From UBA1205 sp045534635 (GTDB taxonomy: Bacteria; Bacteroidota; Bacteroidia; Bacteroidales; WCHB1-69): 64,000 bases of DNA. The notes beneath the pieces are model-generated. The model searched no databases. It saw nothing but the letters and a program-made list of their open reading frames with translations, and was not told the origin of the DNA. Below, in pieces: positions 54,714 to 63,792 of this stretch. The DNA lies in the NCBI GenBank assembly GCA_045534635.1, contig JAZSKB010000044.1:246042-310041 (forward strand). Reading direction: 5' to 3'. A program made the translations under genes and the position numbers. The first letter of the stretch is position 1. Each line of letters opens with the position of its first letter.

Positions 54714-56111
54714 ATGGATACAATAAAAATTGTAAAACTACTTAAAGAAACAGAGAAAATAGGGTTAAATAACACCGTAAACGTAAAAGGTTGGGTAAGA
54801 ACCAAACGTGGTAACAAGAACGTAGCATTTATTGCTCTTAACGATGGGTCTATTGTACATAGTATCCAGATAGTAGCCGATGTTGCCAATTTTGATGAAG
54901 AATTGCTCAAACAGATTTCAACAGGAGCATGCTTATCGGTAACTGGTAAATTAGTCACTTCAGTTGGTAGCGGACAAGGCATTGAAATTCAGGCAGAAAA
55001 AATAGAATTATTGGGAACTGCTGACCCTCAAACCTATCCTTTGCAGAAAAAAGGACATAGTATGGAATTTTTACGCACAATTGCACACTTACGCCCTCGT
55101 ACCAATTATTTTTCTTGTGTTCTACGATTAAGACATGCTATGGCTTTTGCTATTCATAAATATTTCAATGACAAAGGATTTATTTATCTACACACCCCTA
55201 TCATCACTGCTTCCGACTGTGAAGGGGCTGGAGAAATGTTTCACGTTACAACGTTAGATATTGACAATCCCCCAAGAACAGAAAATGGTGAAATTGATTA
55301 TTCAAAAGACTTTTTCGGTCAACATACAAGTTTAACCGTATCTGGACAACTCAATGGAGAGTTAGGAGCGATGGCATTGGGAAATATCTATACTTTTGGT
55401 CCTACTTTCCGTGCTGAAAATTCAAATACCCCTCGACATTTAGCAGAATTTTGGATGATTGAACCTGAAATGGCTTTTTATGAATTGACAGATAATATGG
55501 ATTTGGCGGAAGATTTTATCAAATATTGTGTTCGTTATGCTTTAGAAAACAATATGGACGACCTTCAATTCCTCAATGATTTATTTGATAAAGAACTCAT
55601 TGAACGTCTTCAATCTGTACTTCAAGAAGAATTTGTTCGCCTACCTTATACAGAAGCAATTGCTATTTTAAAACAATCAGGACAAAAATTTGAATATCCT
55701 ATTGACTGGGGAACAGACCTTCAAGCAGAACATGAACGTTATTTAGTAGAACAACATTTCAAAAAACCTGTTATTCTTATCGATTATCCAAAGGAAATAA
55801 AAGCCTTTTATATGAAACAAAATGATGATGGCAAAACCGTTCGTGCAATGGACGTACTATTTCCAAAAATCGGAGAAATTATTGGCGGTTCTCAAAGAGA
55901 AGAAAATCTTGACAAACTCATGAATGTTATTCATGAACGCAATATGAGCGAAAAAGAATTATGGTGGTATGTAGAAACACGTCGTTTTGGAACAGCACCT
56001 CATAGTGGATTTGGATTAGGATTTGAACGTTTATTGTTATTCATAACAGGAATGAGCAATATTAGAGATGTAATTCCATTCCCAAGAACACCTCTCAACG
56101 CTGAATTTTAA
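54714..56111 (+). CDS. asnS: asparagine-tRNA ligase
   Basis: Class II aminoacyl-tRNA synthetase, 465 residues. The N-terminal OB fold ([23 protein letters not shown]) is followed by motif 2 ([20 protein letters not shown]) and motif 3 ([12 protein letters not shown]). The full-length match and the sequence [11 protein letters not shown] at the end are those of AsnS rather than AspS. gldD starts 7 bases after the stop, and yihY 3 bases after that, giving an asnS-gldD-yihY unit. Confidence 0.96.
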   Translation: MDTIKIVKLLKETEKIGLNNTVNVKGWVRTKRGNKNVAFIALNDGSIVHSIQIVADVANFDEELLKQISTGACLSVTGKLVTSVGSGQGIEIQAEKIELLGTADPQTYPLQKKGHSMEFLRTIAHLRPRTNYFSCVLRLRHAMAFAIHKYFNDKGFIYLHTPIITASDCEGAGEMFHVTTLDIDNPPRTENGEIDYSKDFFGQHTSLTVSGQLNGELGAMALGNIYTFGPTFRAENSNTPRHLAEFWMIEPEMAFYELTDNMDLAEDFIKYCVRYALENNMDDLQFLNDLFDKELIERLQSVLQEEFVRLPYTEAIAILKQSGQKFEYPIDWGTDLQAEHERYLVEQHFKKPVILIDYPKEIKAFYMKQNDDGKTVRAMDVLFPKIGEIIGGSQREENLDKLMNVIHERNMSEKELWWYVETRRFGTAPHSGFGLGFERLLLFITGMSNIRDVIPFPRTPLNAEF

Positions 56112-56118
56112 TCTATCA

Positions 56119-56712
56119 ATGAAAATAATTCAAATTTTATTAACTTTTTGTACGATAGCATTTTTGACTATTGCATGTCAAAACGACGAGGTTTATTCTC
56201 CTAAACCTCGTGCTTACTATCGTATTGCTATCAACGATACAACTTATCAAACATTGGAAAATAAATTTCCTTATTGTTTTGAATACTCTTCTCATGCTTT
56301 TATCGACCCTTATCAATTGCATGATAATTCTTCTAAATATTGGATAAATATTGTTTACCCTCAACTTAATGCTATCGTTTATATTAGTTATCTAAATTTC
56401 AACAATGATTCTTTGCTTAATGTAATGATAAACGATTCTCGTACAATGGTTTTCAAACAAATAAAAAAAGCCGATGACATTATTGAATCTCATATTATTG
56501 ATGATAGCAATGCTGTTTATGGTAAAATATACGAAGTGATTGGAAATGAAGCTGCTTGTCCTCTTCAGATATGGATAACAGACAAAAAACAACATTTTTT
56601 CCGTGCTTCTATGTATTTTGGTTGTAAACCCAACAACGATTCTTTACAACCAGCAATTGACTTTCTTAAAAAAGATATGTATCATTTAGTAGAAACATTC
56701 CATTGGAATTAA
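56119..56712 (+). CDS. gldD: gliding-motility/T9SS-associated lipoprotein GldD
   Basis: 197-residue lipoprotein with C20 at the lipobox (LTIACQNDE). The family pattern is clear: YSPKPRAYYRI near 26-36, FPYCFEYSSHA, YWINIVYPQLNA, NDSRTMVFKQIKKADDI, VYGKIYEVIGNEA and the C-terminal HLVETFHWN. GldD is needed for gliding and for T9SS-linked surface functions in Flavobacterium; its biochemical role is not known. Its presence agrees with four T9SS cargo proteins in the window. Tight spacing to asnS and yihY. Confidence 0.88.
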   Translation: MKIIQILLTFCTIAFLTIACQNDEVYSPKPRAYYRIAINDTTYQTLENKFPYCFEYSSHAFIDPYQLHDNSSKYWINIVYPQLNAIVYISYLNFNNDSLLNVMINDSRTMVFKQIKKADDIIESHIIDDSNAVYGKIYEVIGNEAACPLQIWITDKKQHFFRASMYFGCKPNNDSLQPAIDFLKKDMYHLVETFHWN

Positions 56713-56715
56713 AAT

Positions 56716-57648
56716 ATGAACATCAACAATATTTTATTAAAACTTCTAAAAAACAAAACTTTAAGAAAGATAATTGAAAAACTTCGCAAAATTGTTTTAC
56801 CATTTTTCGATGGAATTCCATTATTTGATATTTTAGTTTATTTTATTAAAGGAATAATAAAAGGTGATATTTCTACTCGTGCGGCCTCTTTATCGTACAA
56901 TTTTTTCATGGCTCTATTTCCTTTAATTCTATTTTTGTTTACTATTATTGCCTATCTTCCTATTGACAATTTTATACCTATGGTTTACGATTTCATTGCA
57001 GAAATTGTTCCCAAACAAGCATATACAACTGTTAGTAAAACTATTGATGGAATATTACAAAAAAATAGTACTTTGTTATCTATAAGTATTTTATCTTCAT
57101 TTTTCTTTGCTACACGTGGCATTCGTGCTATGATTAAAACCTTTAACAATACCTATCATTCCATTGAAACTCGCAATGCAATTACACAAATAACAACATC
57201 ATTTTGGCTTTTATTAATTCTTGTATTAATGATAATCGTTGTTATTAGTGCCAATATTTTTTTCCAATATGTTATATCACACATTGTTACATATTCTATT
57301 TTAATTCCTCCATTATTAGGTTTTATTAAATGGATTCTTATTGCATCAGCATTATTTTTTTCAATATCAACAATTTACTATTTTGCTCCTGCCAAAAAGA
57401 GTAAATATAGATTTTTTTCTCCGGGTTCTTCATTAGCGACATTGCTTATAGGATTATCGTGTGCTGGCTTTAACATTTATATTTCTAACTTTTCCAGATA
57501 CAATGCTATCTATGGTTCTATCGGTACATTGATTATCATATTATTATGGATACATCTTATTGCTATGATTTTAATTATTGGTTTCGAACTCAATGCAAGT
57601 ATCACCCATGCAAAATTACACAAACAGAAAATAGAACTTTATAGATAA
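56716..57648 (+). CDS. YihY/BrkB family inner-membrane protein
   Basis: 310-residue integral membrane protein with about six membrane segments. The family signatures AASLSYNFFMALFPLILFLF near residue 56, FFATRGIRAMIKTFNNTY, and YYFAPAKKSKYRFFSPGS with YGSIGTLIIILLWIHL near the end are present. YihY proteins were once called ribonuclease BN; that activity belongs elsewhere and their transport role is undefined. It follows gldD by 3 bases. Confidence 0.9.
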   Translation: MNINNILLKLLKNKTLRKIIEKLRKIVLPFFDGIPLFDILVYFIKGIIKGDISTRAASLSYNFFMALFPLILFLFTIIAYLPIDNFIPMVYDFIAEIVPKQAYTTVSKTIDGILQKNSTLLSISILSSFFFATRGIRAMIKTFNNTYHSIETRNAITQITTSFWLLLILVLMIIVVISANIFFQYVISHIVTYSILIPPLLGFIKWILIASALFFSISTIYYFAPAKKSKYRFFSPGSSLATLLIGLSCAGFNIYISNFSRYNAIYGSIGTLIIILLWIHLIAMILIIGFELNASITHAKLHKQKIELYR

Positions 57649-57702
57649 CTATTTCAACAATTTTTTTCATTTTTTTGCGTTTTCTATTAAATTTTCATAA
57701 AA

Positions 57703-58197
57703 ATGAAATCATCAAGATTCACATTAGAATATACAATATATTCCAATGAAACGGAATTAGATAAAACATATCAACAATTGATTAACGCAGCCAGAGAAGC
57801 ATCGTTTTTGGCACACGCACCATACTCTCAATTTCGTGTTGGTGCCGCAGTATTGTTGAATAACAATATAATAATTAAGGGAAACAATCAAGAAAACGCC
57901 TCTTATCCTGAAGGGTTGTGTGCCGAACGTGTAGCAGTATTTTCCGCAATGGCAAATTATCCTAACGAAAATATAAAAGCCATTGCCATTTCCGGGAATC
58001 CTATTCATTTCAAACTTTCACAACCTCTTGCCCCTTGTGGAGCTTGCCGACAAGTTTTGCTCGAATATGAAAACAAAGCAAACAACAATATTATAATATT
58101 TATGACTTCAATGGAAGGTGAAATATGGAAATTCTCTTCCATCAAAGATTTATTACCATTCACTTTTTCTGCAAAAGAATTAAACAATAATCAATAA
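57703..58197 (+). CDS. cdd: cytidine deaminase
   Basis: Deaminates cytidine and deoxycytidine for pyrimidine salvage. The zinc site is complete: CAERVAVFS (ligand Cys and catalytic Glu) and PCGACRQVLLE (two Cys). PYSQFRVGAAVL and NASYPEGLCAE are typical. 164 residues, with an extra N-terminal extension of about 25 residues before AAREASFLAHAPYS. It is a single gene between yihY and the outer-membrane barrel; no clear promoter box was found. Confidence 0.95.
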   Translation: MKSSRFTLEYTIYSNETELDKTYQQLINAAREASFLAHAPYSQFRVGAAVLLNNNIIIKGNNQENASYPEGLCAERVAVFSAMANYPNENIKAIAISGNPIHFKLSQPLAPCGACRQVLLEYENKANNNIIIFMTSMEGEIWKFSSIKDLLPFTFSAKELNNNQ

Positions 58198-58213
58198 TTA
58201 TATAAAAAAAATG

Positions 58214-58221
58214 TATCTTTG
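58214..58221 (+). promoter_or_regulatory. -7 promoter box for the outer-membrane protein
   Basis: TATCTTTG matches TAnnTTTG and lies 37 bases before the ATG at 58259. No -33 TTTG is seen. Confidence 0.55.
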
Positions 58222-58258
58222 CAAATTGTTATTTATATAAAAATGTAATTAATCATCA

Positions 58259-59041
58259 ATGAAGAAAATAGCAGTCATAACAATACTTATCGCATTGTGT
58301 TTCAACACATTTAGCCAAAACGATAGTACACAAACTAAAAAAAGTAAAAAGGCTATAAAAGCAACAAAATCTGCAACAACAACAGCAAATAAACCTGTTT
58401 TGTTTAAAGATAGAATAGTTTTAGATTTTATGTCTTCTTATTGGTTTGGTATGAATACAGAATCTACAAAACAATTTTTTGTATATTCTCCAACAGCATC
58501 AGACCCAATAAAAGCAAAAAACATGAATTTTGGATTCAATGGAGCCATCATTTTTGATATTCCTATTAAACGTAATAGTCCATTTAGTTTTGGTTTAGGG
58601 CTTGGGGTCAGCAACTATAATTTGTATTCCAATGGTATATTTGGTATAGGTCAAAACTATACAACAATCATGTCTCCTATTCCAAATTATATTGACACCA
58701 TTAGAAAAAACAAACTTTCATACACCAACTTGCACATTCCTATAGAATTTCGATTCAGACATAAAAGCGGTTTTAAATTAGCCGTTGGTGTTCGTGTTGG
58801 TGTAACTGTTGATTTACATAGTAAATATTTCGGTCCTGCATTAAATGGTTCACAAGACAAAGATTTATTCAAAGACTATAAAATAGTGAATCGTACAAAA
58901 ATTCCTGTAGAAGTAACTTTCCGCACTGGCTGGAAATTTGTTGGAATTTCTGCAAGTTATATGCTTACAAAACTTTTTGAATCAGGAAAAGGACCTCAAA
59001 TATGTCCTTTCTCTGTAGGAATTTCATTGTCTCCATACTAA
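58259..59041 (+). CDS. predicted outer-membrane beta-barrel protein
   Basis: 260 residues with a signal peptide (about 1-19), a lysine/alanine/threonine-rich linker (about 25-45), then alternating hydrophobic strands typical of the OMP_b-brl class (FGFNGAIIFDIPI, FSFGLGLGVSNYNLYS, LHIPIEFRFRH, KLAVGVRVGVTVDLHS, VEVTFRTGWKFVGISASY), ending in an aromatic SPY. PorT-like proteins have a similar layout, but the evidence does not justify that name. Function unknown. Confidence 0.8.
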   Translation: MKKIAVITILIALCFNTFSQNDSTQTKKSKKAIKATKSATTTANKPVLFKDRIVLDFMSSYWFGMNTESTKQFFVYSPTASDPIKAKNMNFGFNGAIIFDIPIKRNSPFSFGLGLGVSNYNLYSNGIFGIGQNYTTIMSPIPNYIDTIRKNKLSYTNLHIPIEFRFRHKSGFKLAVGVRVGVTVDLHSKYFGPALNGSQDKDLFKDYKIVNRTKIPVEVTFRTGWKFVGISASYMLTKLFESGKGPQICPFSVGISLSPY

Positions 59042-59062
59042 AATTCAAAATAATTTAAGAAA

Positions 59063-59091
59063 AAAAAACAGAGAAAAATCTCTGTTTTTTT
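59063..59091. terminator. bidirectional terminator between the outer-membrane protein and dnaJ
   Basis: AAAAAACAGAGA (59063-59074) pairs with TCTCTGTTTTTT (59079-59090) around loop AAAA, with T runs reading out in both directions. It lies between convergent gene ends at 59041 and 59100. Confidence 0.85.
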
Positions 59092-59099
59092 ATTGCTCA

Positions 59100-60236
59100 T
59101 TATTCAAAAAACTTTCGGACTTTTTGAAAGAAATTGGCTTGTCCATTTTGGTCAACCTTAAAAGAATCAGAATCTTTCATTTTTTCAATAATTGCTTTCT
59201 CTTCTTTGGTTATCTTTTTAGGGACCACAACATTGACATTAACAATCAAATCTCCCCTACTATAACCTCTCAAATCTGGAAGACCTTTTCCATTGAGTCG
59301 TAACAAAGTAGAAGATTGTGTTCCTGGAGCGATTTTAACTTTTGCTTTTCCACTCAAAAGAGGAATTTCTACATTATCACCAAGCACTGCTTGAGGAAAA
59401 GAAATATTAAATTCGGTATATAAATTATTACCATCACGTTCGAAAACTTTGTGTTTTTCTTCTTCTATTAAAACCAACAAATCGCCAGATTCGCCTCCTC
59501 CAATAGCATTACCTTTTCCTTTTATACTCAATTGCATACCATCAGAAACACCAGCTGGAATTTTTATATTTATCACAGAATCCCCTTTTTGAACACCATG
59601 CCCAGAGCATTTAGGACATTTTTCTTCGACAACTTTACCACGACCATGACAATGTGGACATTCACTCTGCGATTGCATAATTCCAAAAATAGATTGGCGT
59701 GTTTGCATTACATATCCACTTCCTTTACAAGTCGGACAAATCTTTACATCGTTTGGAGTTTTTGCTCCAGTACCAGAACAAGCCTCACAGAGATTGTTCT
59801 TCTGTACTTTAATATTTTTTTCTACTCCATTAGCAATATCTTCCAAAGTCATTTTCACTTTGATACGAATATTACTTCCTCGACGGATAGCACCATCACC
59901 AAAACCACCTCGAGAAGAGAAACCTCCAAAACCAAATCCTTCGAAGATAGGTCCCATGTGTGCAAATAAATCGTCCATTGACATTCCTTGGAAGCCACTA
60001 AATCCACTTGCACTCATACCTTCATGCCCAAATCTATCATAACGGGCACGTTTTTCCTCATTACTTAAAACTTCATAAGCTTCTGCGGCTTCTTTAAATT
60101 TTTCTTCTGCCTCTTTGTCTCCCGGATTTTTATCTGGATGAAATTGTACCGCTTTTTGACGATATGCTTTTTTTATTTCTTGAGCACTTGCATTTTTTTC
60201 AACGCCAAGCACTTCATAATAATCTCTCTTTTTCAT
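59100..60236 (-). CDS. dnaJ: chaperone protein DnaJ
   Basis: Hsp40 co-chaperone for DnaK. The J domain has HPDKNPGD near residue 33; a Gly/Phe-rich region follows ([25 protein letters not shown]); four zinc-binding repeats are present ([32 protein letters not shown]); then the C-terminal substrate domains. 378 residues, all features intact. It begins 6 bases after grpE in one minus-strand unit; dnaK is not in the window. Confidence 0.97.
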   Translation of the reverse strand: MKKRDYYEVLGVEKNASAQEIKKAYRQKAVQFHPDKNPGDKEAEEKFKEAAEAYEVLSNEEKRARYDRFGHEGMSASGFSGFQGMSMDDLFAHMGPIFEGFGFGGFSSRGGFGDGAIRRGSNIRIKVKMTLEDIANGVEKNIKVQKNNLCEACSGTGAKTPNDVKICPTCKGSGYVMQTRQSIFGIMQSQSECPHCHGRGKVVEEKCPKCSGHGVQKGDSVINIKIPAGVSDGMQLSIKGKGNAIGGGESGDLLVLIEEEKHKVFERDGNNLYTEFNISFPQAVLGDNVEIPLLSGKAKVKIAPGTQSSTLLRLNGKGLPDLRGYSRGDLIVNVNVVVPKKITKEEKAIIEKMKDSDSFKVDQNGQANFFQKVRKFFE

Positions 60237-60242
60237 ATTATT

Positions 60243-60908
60243 CTATTGATAAATAACAACTTTTGCAAAACGAATTACTTTATCATTCAAAATATAACCT
60301 TTTTGTACAACATCTAAAATTTTGCCTTTATCGGCTTCAGATTGGGCTGGAACAATACTCACCGCTTCATGATAATCTGTATCAAAAGATTTATTTTCGG
60401 TTTCAATAACCGACAATCCTTTTTGCTTAAGTAAAGTAAGCATTTTTTGAAGTATTAACGATGTTCCTTCAACAATAGAAGACAATTCTGCATCTTCATT
60501 TTGATTATATTTCATTGCACGTTCCATATCGTCAATAATTGGCAAAATACTTACCATCATAGATTCCGACGCATTTTTTATGATTTCTAATTTTTCTTTT
60601 TGAGAACGTTTTCTAAAATTATCAAATTCTGAATACAGACGCAAATATTTGTCTTGTAAATCTGCTTTTTCTTGTTTTATTTTATCTATTTCTGCTTGTA
60701 ATGCTTCTATTTTTTTGGATTGTTTATCTTTTTTGCCCAAAAAAGTTCTTTTTGATGCTGTTGGGTTTTCTTTTTCTGCCATTTCTTGTACAGAAACATT
60801 CTCTTCTGTCATATTTTCGTCAGTTCGAACTTGAGACGACATCTCTTCATTTTGTTTAAACTCTTGATTATCTATATTTTCCATTTTGTCATTAAATTCA
60901 TCCATCAT
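60243..60908 (-). CDS. grpE: nucleotide exchange factor GrpE
   Basis: Exchange factor for DnaK. An acidic, poorly conserved N terminus (about 1-70) is followed by a long coiled coil (KIEALQAEIDKIKQEKADLQ) and the GrpE signature RLYSEFDNFRKRSQKEK near 90-106, then the C-terminal beta domain ending KVIRFAKVVIYQ. 221 residues. The start is either of two tandem ATG codons. dnaJ follows 6 bases later. An imperfect palindrome lies 52 bases upstream and may regulate the pair. Confidence 0.95.
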   Translation of the reverse strand: MMDEFNDKMENIDNQEFKQNEEMSSQVRTDENMTEENVSVQEMAEKENPTASKRTFLGKKDKQSKKIEALQAEIDKIKQEKADLQDKYLRLYSEFDNFRKRSQKEKLEIIKNASESMMVSILPIIDDMERAMKYNQNEDAELSSIVEGTSLILQKMLTLLKQKGLSVIETENKSFDTDYHEAVSIVPAQSEADKGKILDVVQKGYILNDKVIRFAKVVIYQ

Positions 60909-60960
60909 ATATCTTTTTTTATTAACTATATAAACAAAAAACTTGCCACAATCAAATATT

Positions 60961-60975
60961 CTGCCACTTTGTCAG
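60961..60975 (-). promoter_or_regulatory. imperfect palindrome upstream of grpE, candidate operator
   Basis: Plus strand CTGCCA-CTT-TGTCAG (minus strand CTGACAAAGTGGCAG): the half-sites CTGnCA and TGnCAG are inverted around three bases. It lies 52 bases before the grpE start. No TAnnTTTG box was seen here, unlike most other genes, so control may differ. Confidence 0.4.
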
Positions 60976-60980
60976 TTTCA

Positions 60981-61013
60981 AAAAAAACAAAGTGCGTCTT
61001 CGACGCACTTTGT
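60981..61013 (-). terminator. terminator after rplT
   Basis: ACAAAGTGCGTC (60987-60998) pairs exactly with GACGCACTTTGT (61002-61013) around the loop TTC. On the minus strand a T run follows the stem. It lies 38 bases after the rplT stop and before the grpE control region. Confidence 0.85.
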
Positions 61014-61051
61014 AAACCTATTTTAAATCGTTAACAACTCAAAGCGTTGAT

Positions 61052-61402
61052 TTATTTTTTGTTAACTAAATCAACAATTGCTTTAAATGCCTCTGGGTTA
61101 TTCATTGCTAAATCGGCAAGAGCTTTACGATTAAGTTCTATACCATTTTTGTGCAATTGACCCATAAATACAGAATATGACATTCCATATTGACGTACTC
61201 CCGCATTAATACGGGCTATCCATAAACTTCTGAAGTTACGTTTTTTCTGTCTTCTATCTCTGTAGGCATATTGTTGACCTTTTTCCCAAGTATTTTTTGC
61301 TACGGTCCAAACATTTTTACGTCTTCCGAAGTATCCTCTGGTTAAACTAAGGATTTTCTTTCTACGAGCTCTTGAAGCTACATGATTTACTGATCTTGGC
61401 AT
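61052..61402 (-). CDS. rplT: 50S ribosomal protein L20
   Basis: Early-assembly ribosomal protein binding 23S r[21 protein letters not shown] at the start, [29 protein letters not shown] and [10 protein letters not shown] are all characteristic. 116 residues. It is the last gene of infC-rpmI-rplT. In other bacteria L20 represses this operon by binding its mRNA; a stem-loop lies just upstream of this gene. Confidence 0.97.
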   Translation of the reverse strand: MPRSVNHVASRARRKKILSLTRGYFGRRKNVWTVAKNTWEKGQQYAYRDRRQKKRNFRSLWIARINAGVRQYGMSYSVFMGQLHKNGIELNRKALADLAMNNPEAFKAIVDLVNKK

Positions 61403-61421
61403 ATTATTTCCTTTCTTTTTA

Positions 61422-61458
61422 CGTCAGCGTCGAGAATCTCGAACTTTTAATGCTGATG
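61422..61458 (-). promoter_or_regulatory. nested stem-loop between rpmI and rplT
   Basis: CGTCAGC (61422-61428) pairs with GCTGATG (61452-61458; one G-U pair), and inside it TCGAGA (61430-61435) pairs with TCTCGA (61437-61442). It fills the centre of the 77-base gap before rplT. No T run follows, so it does not look like a terminator. Confidence 0.4.
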
Positions 61459-61479
61459 GTAATTAATAACTTTATTTAC

Positions 61480-61674
61480 TTAACAATTTAACATCGATTT
61501 TACTGCACGTACATTTGACTTATCTATTACGGTATCATAACCTAAGTTACGTTTACGTTTGGTTGATTTTTTTGTCAAAATGTGACTTTTGTAAGCATGA
61601 TGTCTTTTTATTTTACCTGTTCCGGTAAATGCGAATCTTTTCTTCGCTGCTGCTTTTGTTTTTACTTTTGGCAT
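61480..61674 (-). CDS. rpmI: 50S ribosomal protein L35
   Basis: Small ribosomal protein of 64 residues. [40 protein letters not shown] and a C-terminal LNC are typical. Lies 48 bases after infC and 77 bases before rplT in the usual infC-rpmI-rplT order. Confidence 0.97.
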   Translation of the reverse strand: MPKVKTKAAAKKRFAFTGTGKIKRHHAYKSHILTKKSTKRKRNLGYDTVIDKSNVRAVKSMLNC

Positions 61675-61722
61675 TTTCGTTATATTTTTTTTATGTTAAT
61701 ATTTTGATTTAAAACAGATTTT

Positions 61723-62283
61723 CTATTTTTTGGGTGAAAGAAGAATTATCATTCTTTTTCCTTCTAAACGTGGTTCTTGGTCTAATTTTGCATAATCTTG
61801 ACATTCTTCTGCAAATCGTTTCAACATATTTTCGCCTTGTTCTTTATACATTATAGAACGACCTTTGAAAAAAACATCTACACGTACCTTATTGCCTTCT
61901 TGCAAAAAGCCGATTGCATGTTTCACTTTAAAATTGAAATCATGTTCATCGGTATTAGGACCTAAACGTATTTCTTTTACAACTATTTTCGCCGATTTCG
62001 CTTTGATTTCTTTTTGTTTCTTCTTTAACTCGTACAAGTATTTTTGATAATTCATCAACTTGCAAACAGGCGGATTCGATTGTGGTGAAATCTCTACCAA
62101 ATCTAAATCCATTTTATTGGCTAAATTCAAAGCCTCTTTCAACGATATTATTGCAGGTTCTACACCTTCTCCTACTACGCGTACTACTTGAGCTTCTATC
62201 TCATTATTAATTCTGTATGCGTCTTCTTTTTGGGCGTTACCTTGGTTTTTTGAACCAGTGGAACGAGAAAAATTTGTTGCTAT
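61723..62283 (-). CDS. infC: translation initiation factor IF-3, starting at an AUA codon
   Basis: IF-3 prevents 50S joining and checks start codons. The frame has no ATG/GTG/TTG upstream of a TTG at 62142, but starting there would remove the conserved N domain. In frame upstream it encodes [15 protein letters not shown], then DAYRINNEI and [14 protein letters not shown], which are the normal IF-3 N terminus. An in-frame stop TAA lies 6 bases before the ATA at 62281-62283, and AGGAG lies 8 bases before that ATA, so the start is AUA, giving 186 residues. IF-3 discriminates against such codons, so the rare start is expected to provide self-repression, as AUU does in E. coli. First gene of infC-rpmI-rplT. 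Confidence 0.93.
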   Translation of the reverse strand: MATNFSRSTGSKNQGNAQKEDAYRINNEIEAQVVRVVGEGVEPAIISLKEALNLANKMDLDLVEISPQSNPPVCKLMNYQKYLYELKKKQKEIKAKSAKIVVKEIRLGPNTDEHDFNFKVKHAIGFLQEGNKVRVDVFFKGRSIMYKEQGENMLKRFAEECQDYAKLDQEPRLEGKRMIILLSPKK

Positions 62284-62291
62284 GACTTAAT

Positions 62292-62296
62292 CTCCT
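62292..62296 (-). promoter_or_regulatory. Shine-Dalgarno deciding the infC start
   Basis: Minus strand AGGAG, separated by 8 bases from the ATA start codon. Such clear Shine-Dalgarno sequences are rare in this window, and it fixes the unusual start of infC. Confidence 0.8.
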
Positions 62297-62339
62297 ATAT
62301 TAAAAATTAATACTATTTTCTTTATAATAATCCAGACTA

Positions 62340-62347
62340 CAAAATTA
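62340..62347 (-). promoter_or_regulatory. -7 promoter box for infC-rpmI-rplT
   Basis: Reads TAATTTTG on the minus strand, 56 bases before the AUA start. The short leader would carry the Shine-Dalgarno but leaves little room for a large leader structure. Confidence 0.5.
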
Positions 62348-62559
62348 CGAAAAAAAACAATACCAATTACTTATTATATAAAAAAATATTTTATATCAAA
62401 AATCATATTGATTATCAATATCTTATAACAAAAACAATACTATAAATTCTTTATTTATGGCTTTTTAGTATATTCCACTATTACAATAAATTGAAGCAAT
62501 TTTAACATTTGAACAGCATAAATTCAATCTGGAAAATATAAAAAAAACAGAATTTCTTT

Positions 62560-62630
62560 GTTCTGACGAGTTTAGCATCGTTGCCCAATCCACCTGAACA
62601 TGTTTTCGTTGTCTTCGGCAGGCTCAGACA
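62560..62630. repeat. degenerate intergenic element, copy 2
   Basis: Within the 408-base gap between infC and the PKD protein. It holds GTTCTG (62560-62565), AATCCACCTGAACA (62587-62600; 13 of 14 bases as in copy 1 at 6844) and GCTCAGACA (62622-62630; 8 of 9 as in copy 1). CTTCGGCAGGCTCAG is also present. Apart from this element, the infC promoter and the terminator, the gap is plain AT-rich sequence. Confidence 0.4.
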
Positions 62631-62631
62631 G

Positions 62632-62662
62632 CGAGAAAAAATCCCCGCAAATTGCGGGGATT
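62632..62662 (-). terminator. terminator after the PKD protein gene
   Basis: AATCCCCGCAA (62640-62650) is the exact complement of TTGCGGGGATT (62652-62662), with a T run after the stem on the minus strand. It lies 29 bases after the stop at 62692. Confidence 0.88.
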
Positions 62663-62691
62663 GTGCAAATAAAAATCAAAATTTTATATAA

Positions 62692-63561
62692 TTACTCTTT
62701 CACAAACTTGGTGGTATAGTTGCCTATTTTTATAAAATACATTCCTTTTGACAAATGGGAAACATTGATTTGTAACAAGTTTGTTTCTTTATTTTCTATG
62801 CTCATAAGGATACGACCGCTTATATCGAATATTTGAACATTTTCTATCGCATTTTCTATATTGAGCATTGTTTTTACAAGAGTTGGATAAATTTTTATGC
62901 TTGGCTCTGATATTGTTTGGATTCCCGTTTGATTAACATAAATACAATATGATGGAGCTTGAGCAGTAACTCTACAACCTTTTTCATCTGTTATTGTCAA
63001 AGTGTAAGATGTGGAAACTTCTGGTTTTGCCCAAAAACCATTTAATATATTTGTATCACTCAAGCCATTTTGGGGTGTCCATAAATATTCAACTTTACCC
63101 CAACCTCCTCCGATATTTGCCCATCCTTCTAAATAAACAGAATCTCCTTTTTCTATTGTACAACTAAAACAACCTGCTAGCGTCATCCAAAACAAAGATG
63201 TTGTTATTGTTACTGTATCAAAGCATTCTGTCCCTTCTGCATCTGTTACTTTTAGAAAAAATGTTATTGGGTCAGGAGAATCATTACCTCCTTTAAATGT
63301 AGGATTTGCAATTGTGGTATCTGTAAGTAATTTTGAGGCCGTTATAAGTCCATAATAGTACTCTTCTTTTGGAATCATACTCCATTGATAAGTGTATGGG
63401 GCTACTCCTCCTGATACTGTTGGTTTCCCTCCAAGTTGAACAGATTCTTCATACGAACAACGATGAACATCTCCACCTCCATCAACTTTTAAAGGAAGGG
63501 ATTGTGCATGTAAAATCTGCATACCTAATAATATTGTTATTGATAAAAAAATGTCTTTCAT
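62692..63561 (-). CDS. secreted PKD-like protein with T9SS type A sorting domain
   Basis: 289-residue predicted secreted protein. The signal peptide (about 1-19) is followed by two PKD/Ig-like modules: the first with YEESVQLGGKPTVSGGVAPYTYQWS (split here as YEESVQLGG and GVAPYTYQWS), the second with YLEGWANIGGGWGKVEYLW and STSYTLTITDEKGC. The C-terminal about 75 residues (IKIYPTLVKTMLNIE, VQIFDISGRIL, LSKGMYFIKIG) are the sorting domain. Being short and lacking an enzyme domain, it may be a small surface or matrix protein. Function unknown. No clear promoter box upstream. Confidence 0.85.
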   Translation of the reverse strand: MKDIFLSITILLGMQILHAQSLPLKVDGGGDVHRCSYEESVQLGGKPTVSGGVAPYTYQWSMIPKEEYYYGLITASKLLTDTTIANPTFKGGNDSPDPITFFLKVTDAEGTECFDTVTITTSLFWMTLAGCFSCTIEKGDSVYLEGWANIGGGWGKVEYLWTPQNGLSDTNILNGFWAKPEVSTSYTLTITDEKGCRVTAQAPSYCIYVNQTGIQTISEPSIKIYPTLVKTMLNIENAIENVQIFDISGRILMSIENKETNLLQINVSHLSKGMYFIKIGNYTTKFVKE

Positions 63562-63792
63562 TGTATTACTTATTTAAAAATTAATATTATTTTAATTTAT
63601 TCTACTAACATTTCCTCATGTTAATGGGATGCAAAATTCACTTGAACAAAATCGAAAACATCGGATTAGCATTCTCTTTAAAATGACTATCTACCATTTC
63701 GTATGTTCCAGATAGATTGGAACATGATAGAAAAAAATACTTGATAAAACTAAAAAAAATGACTTTCTCATAAGATAATTATTTTATAATCT
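63562..63792. other. intergenic stretch with one inverted repeat
   Basis: 231 bases without a convincing gene. ATGTTCCA (63703-63710) pairs with TGGAACAT (63718-63725) around 7 bases; the stem has no adjacent T run, so a terminator for the partial gene downstream on the minus strand is possible but weak. Confidence 0.4.
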
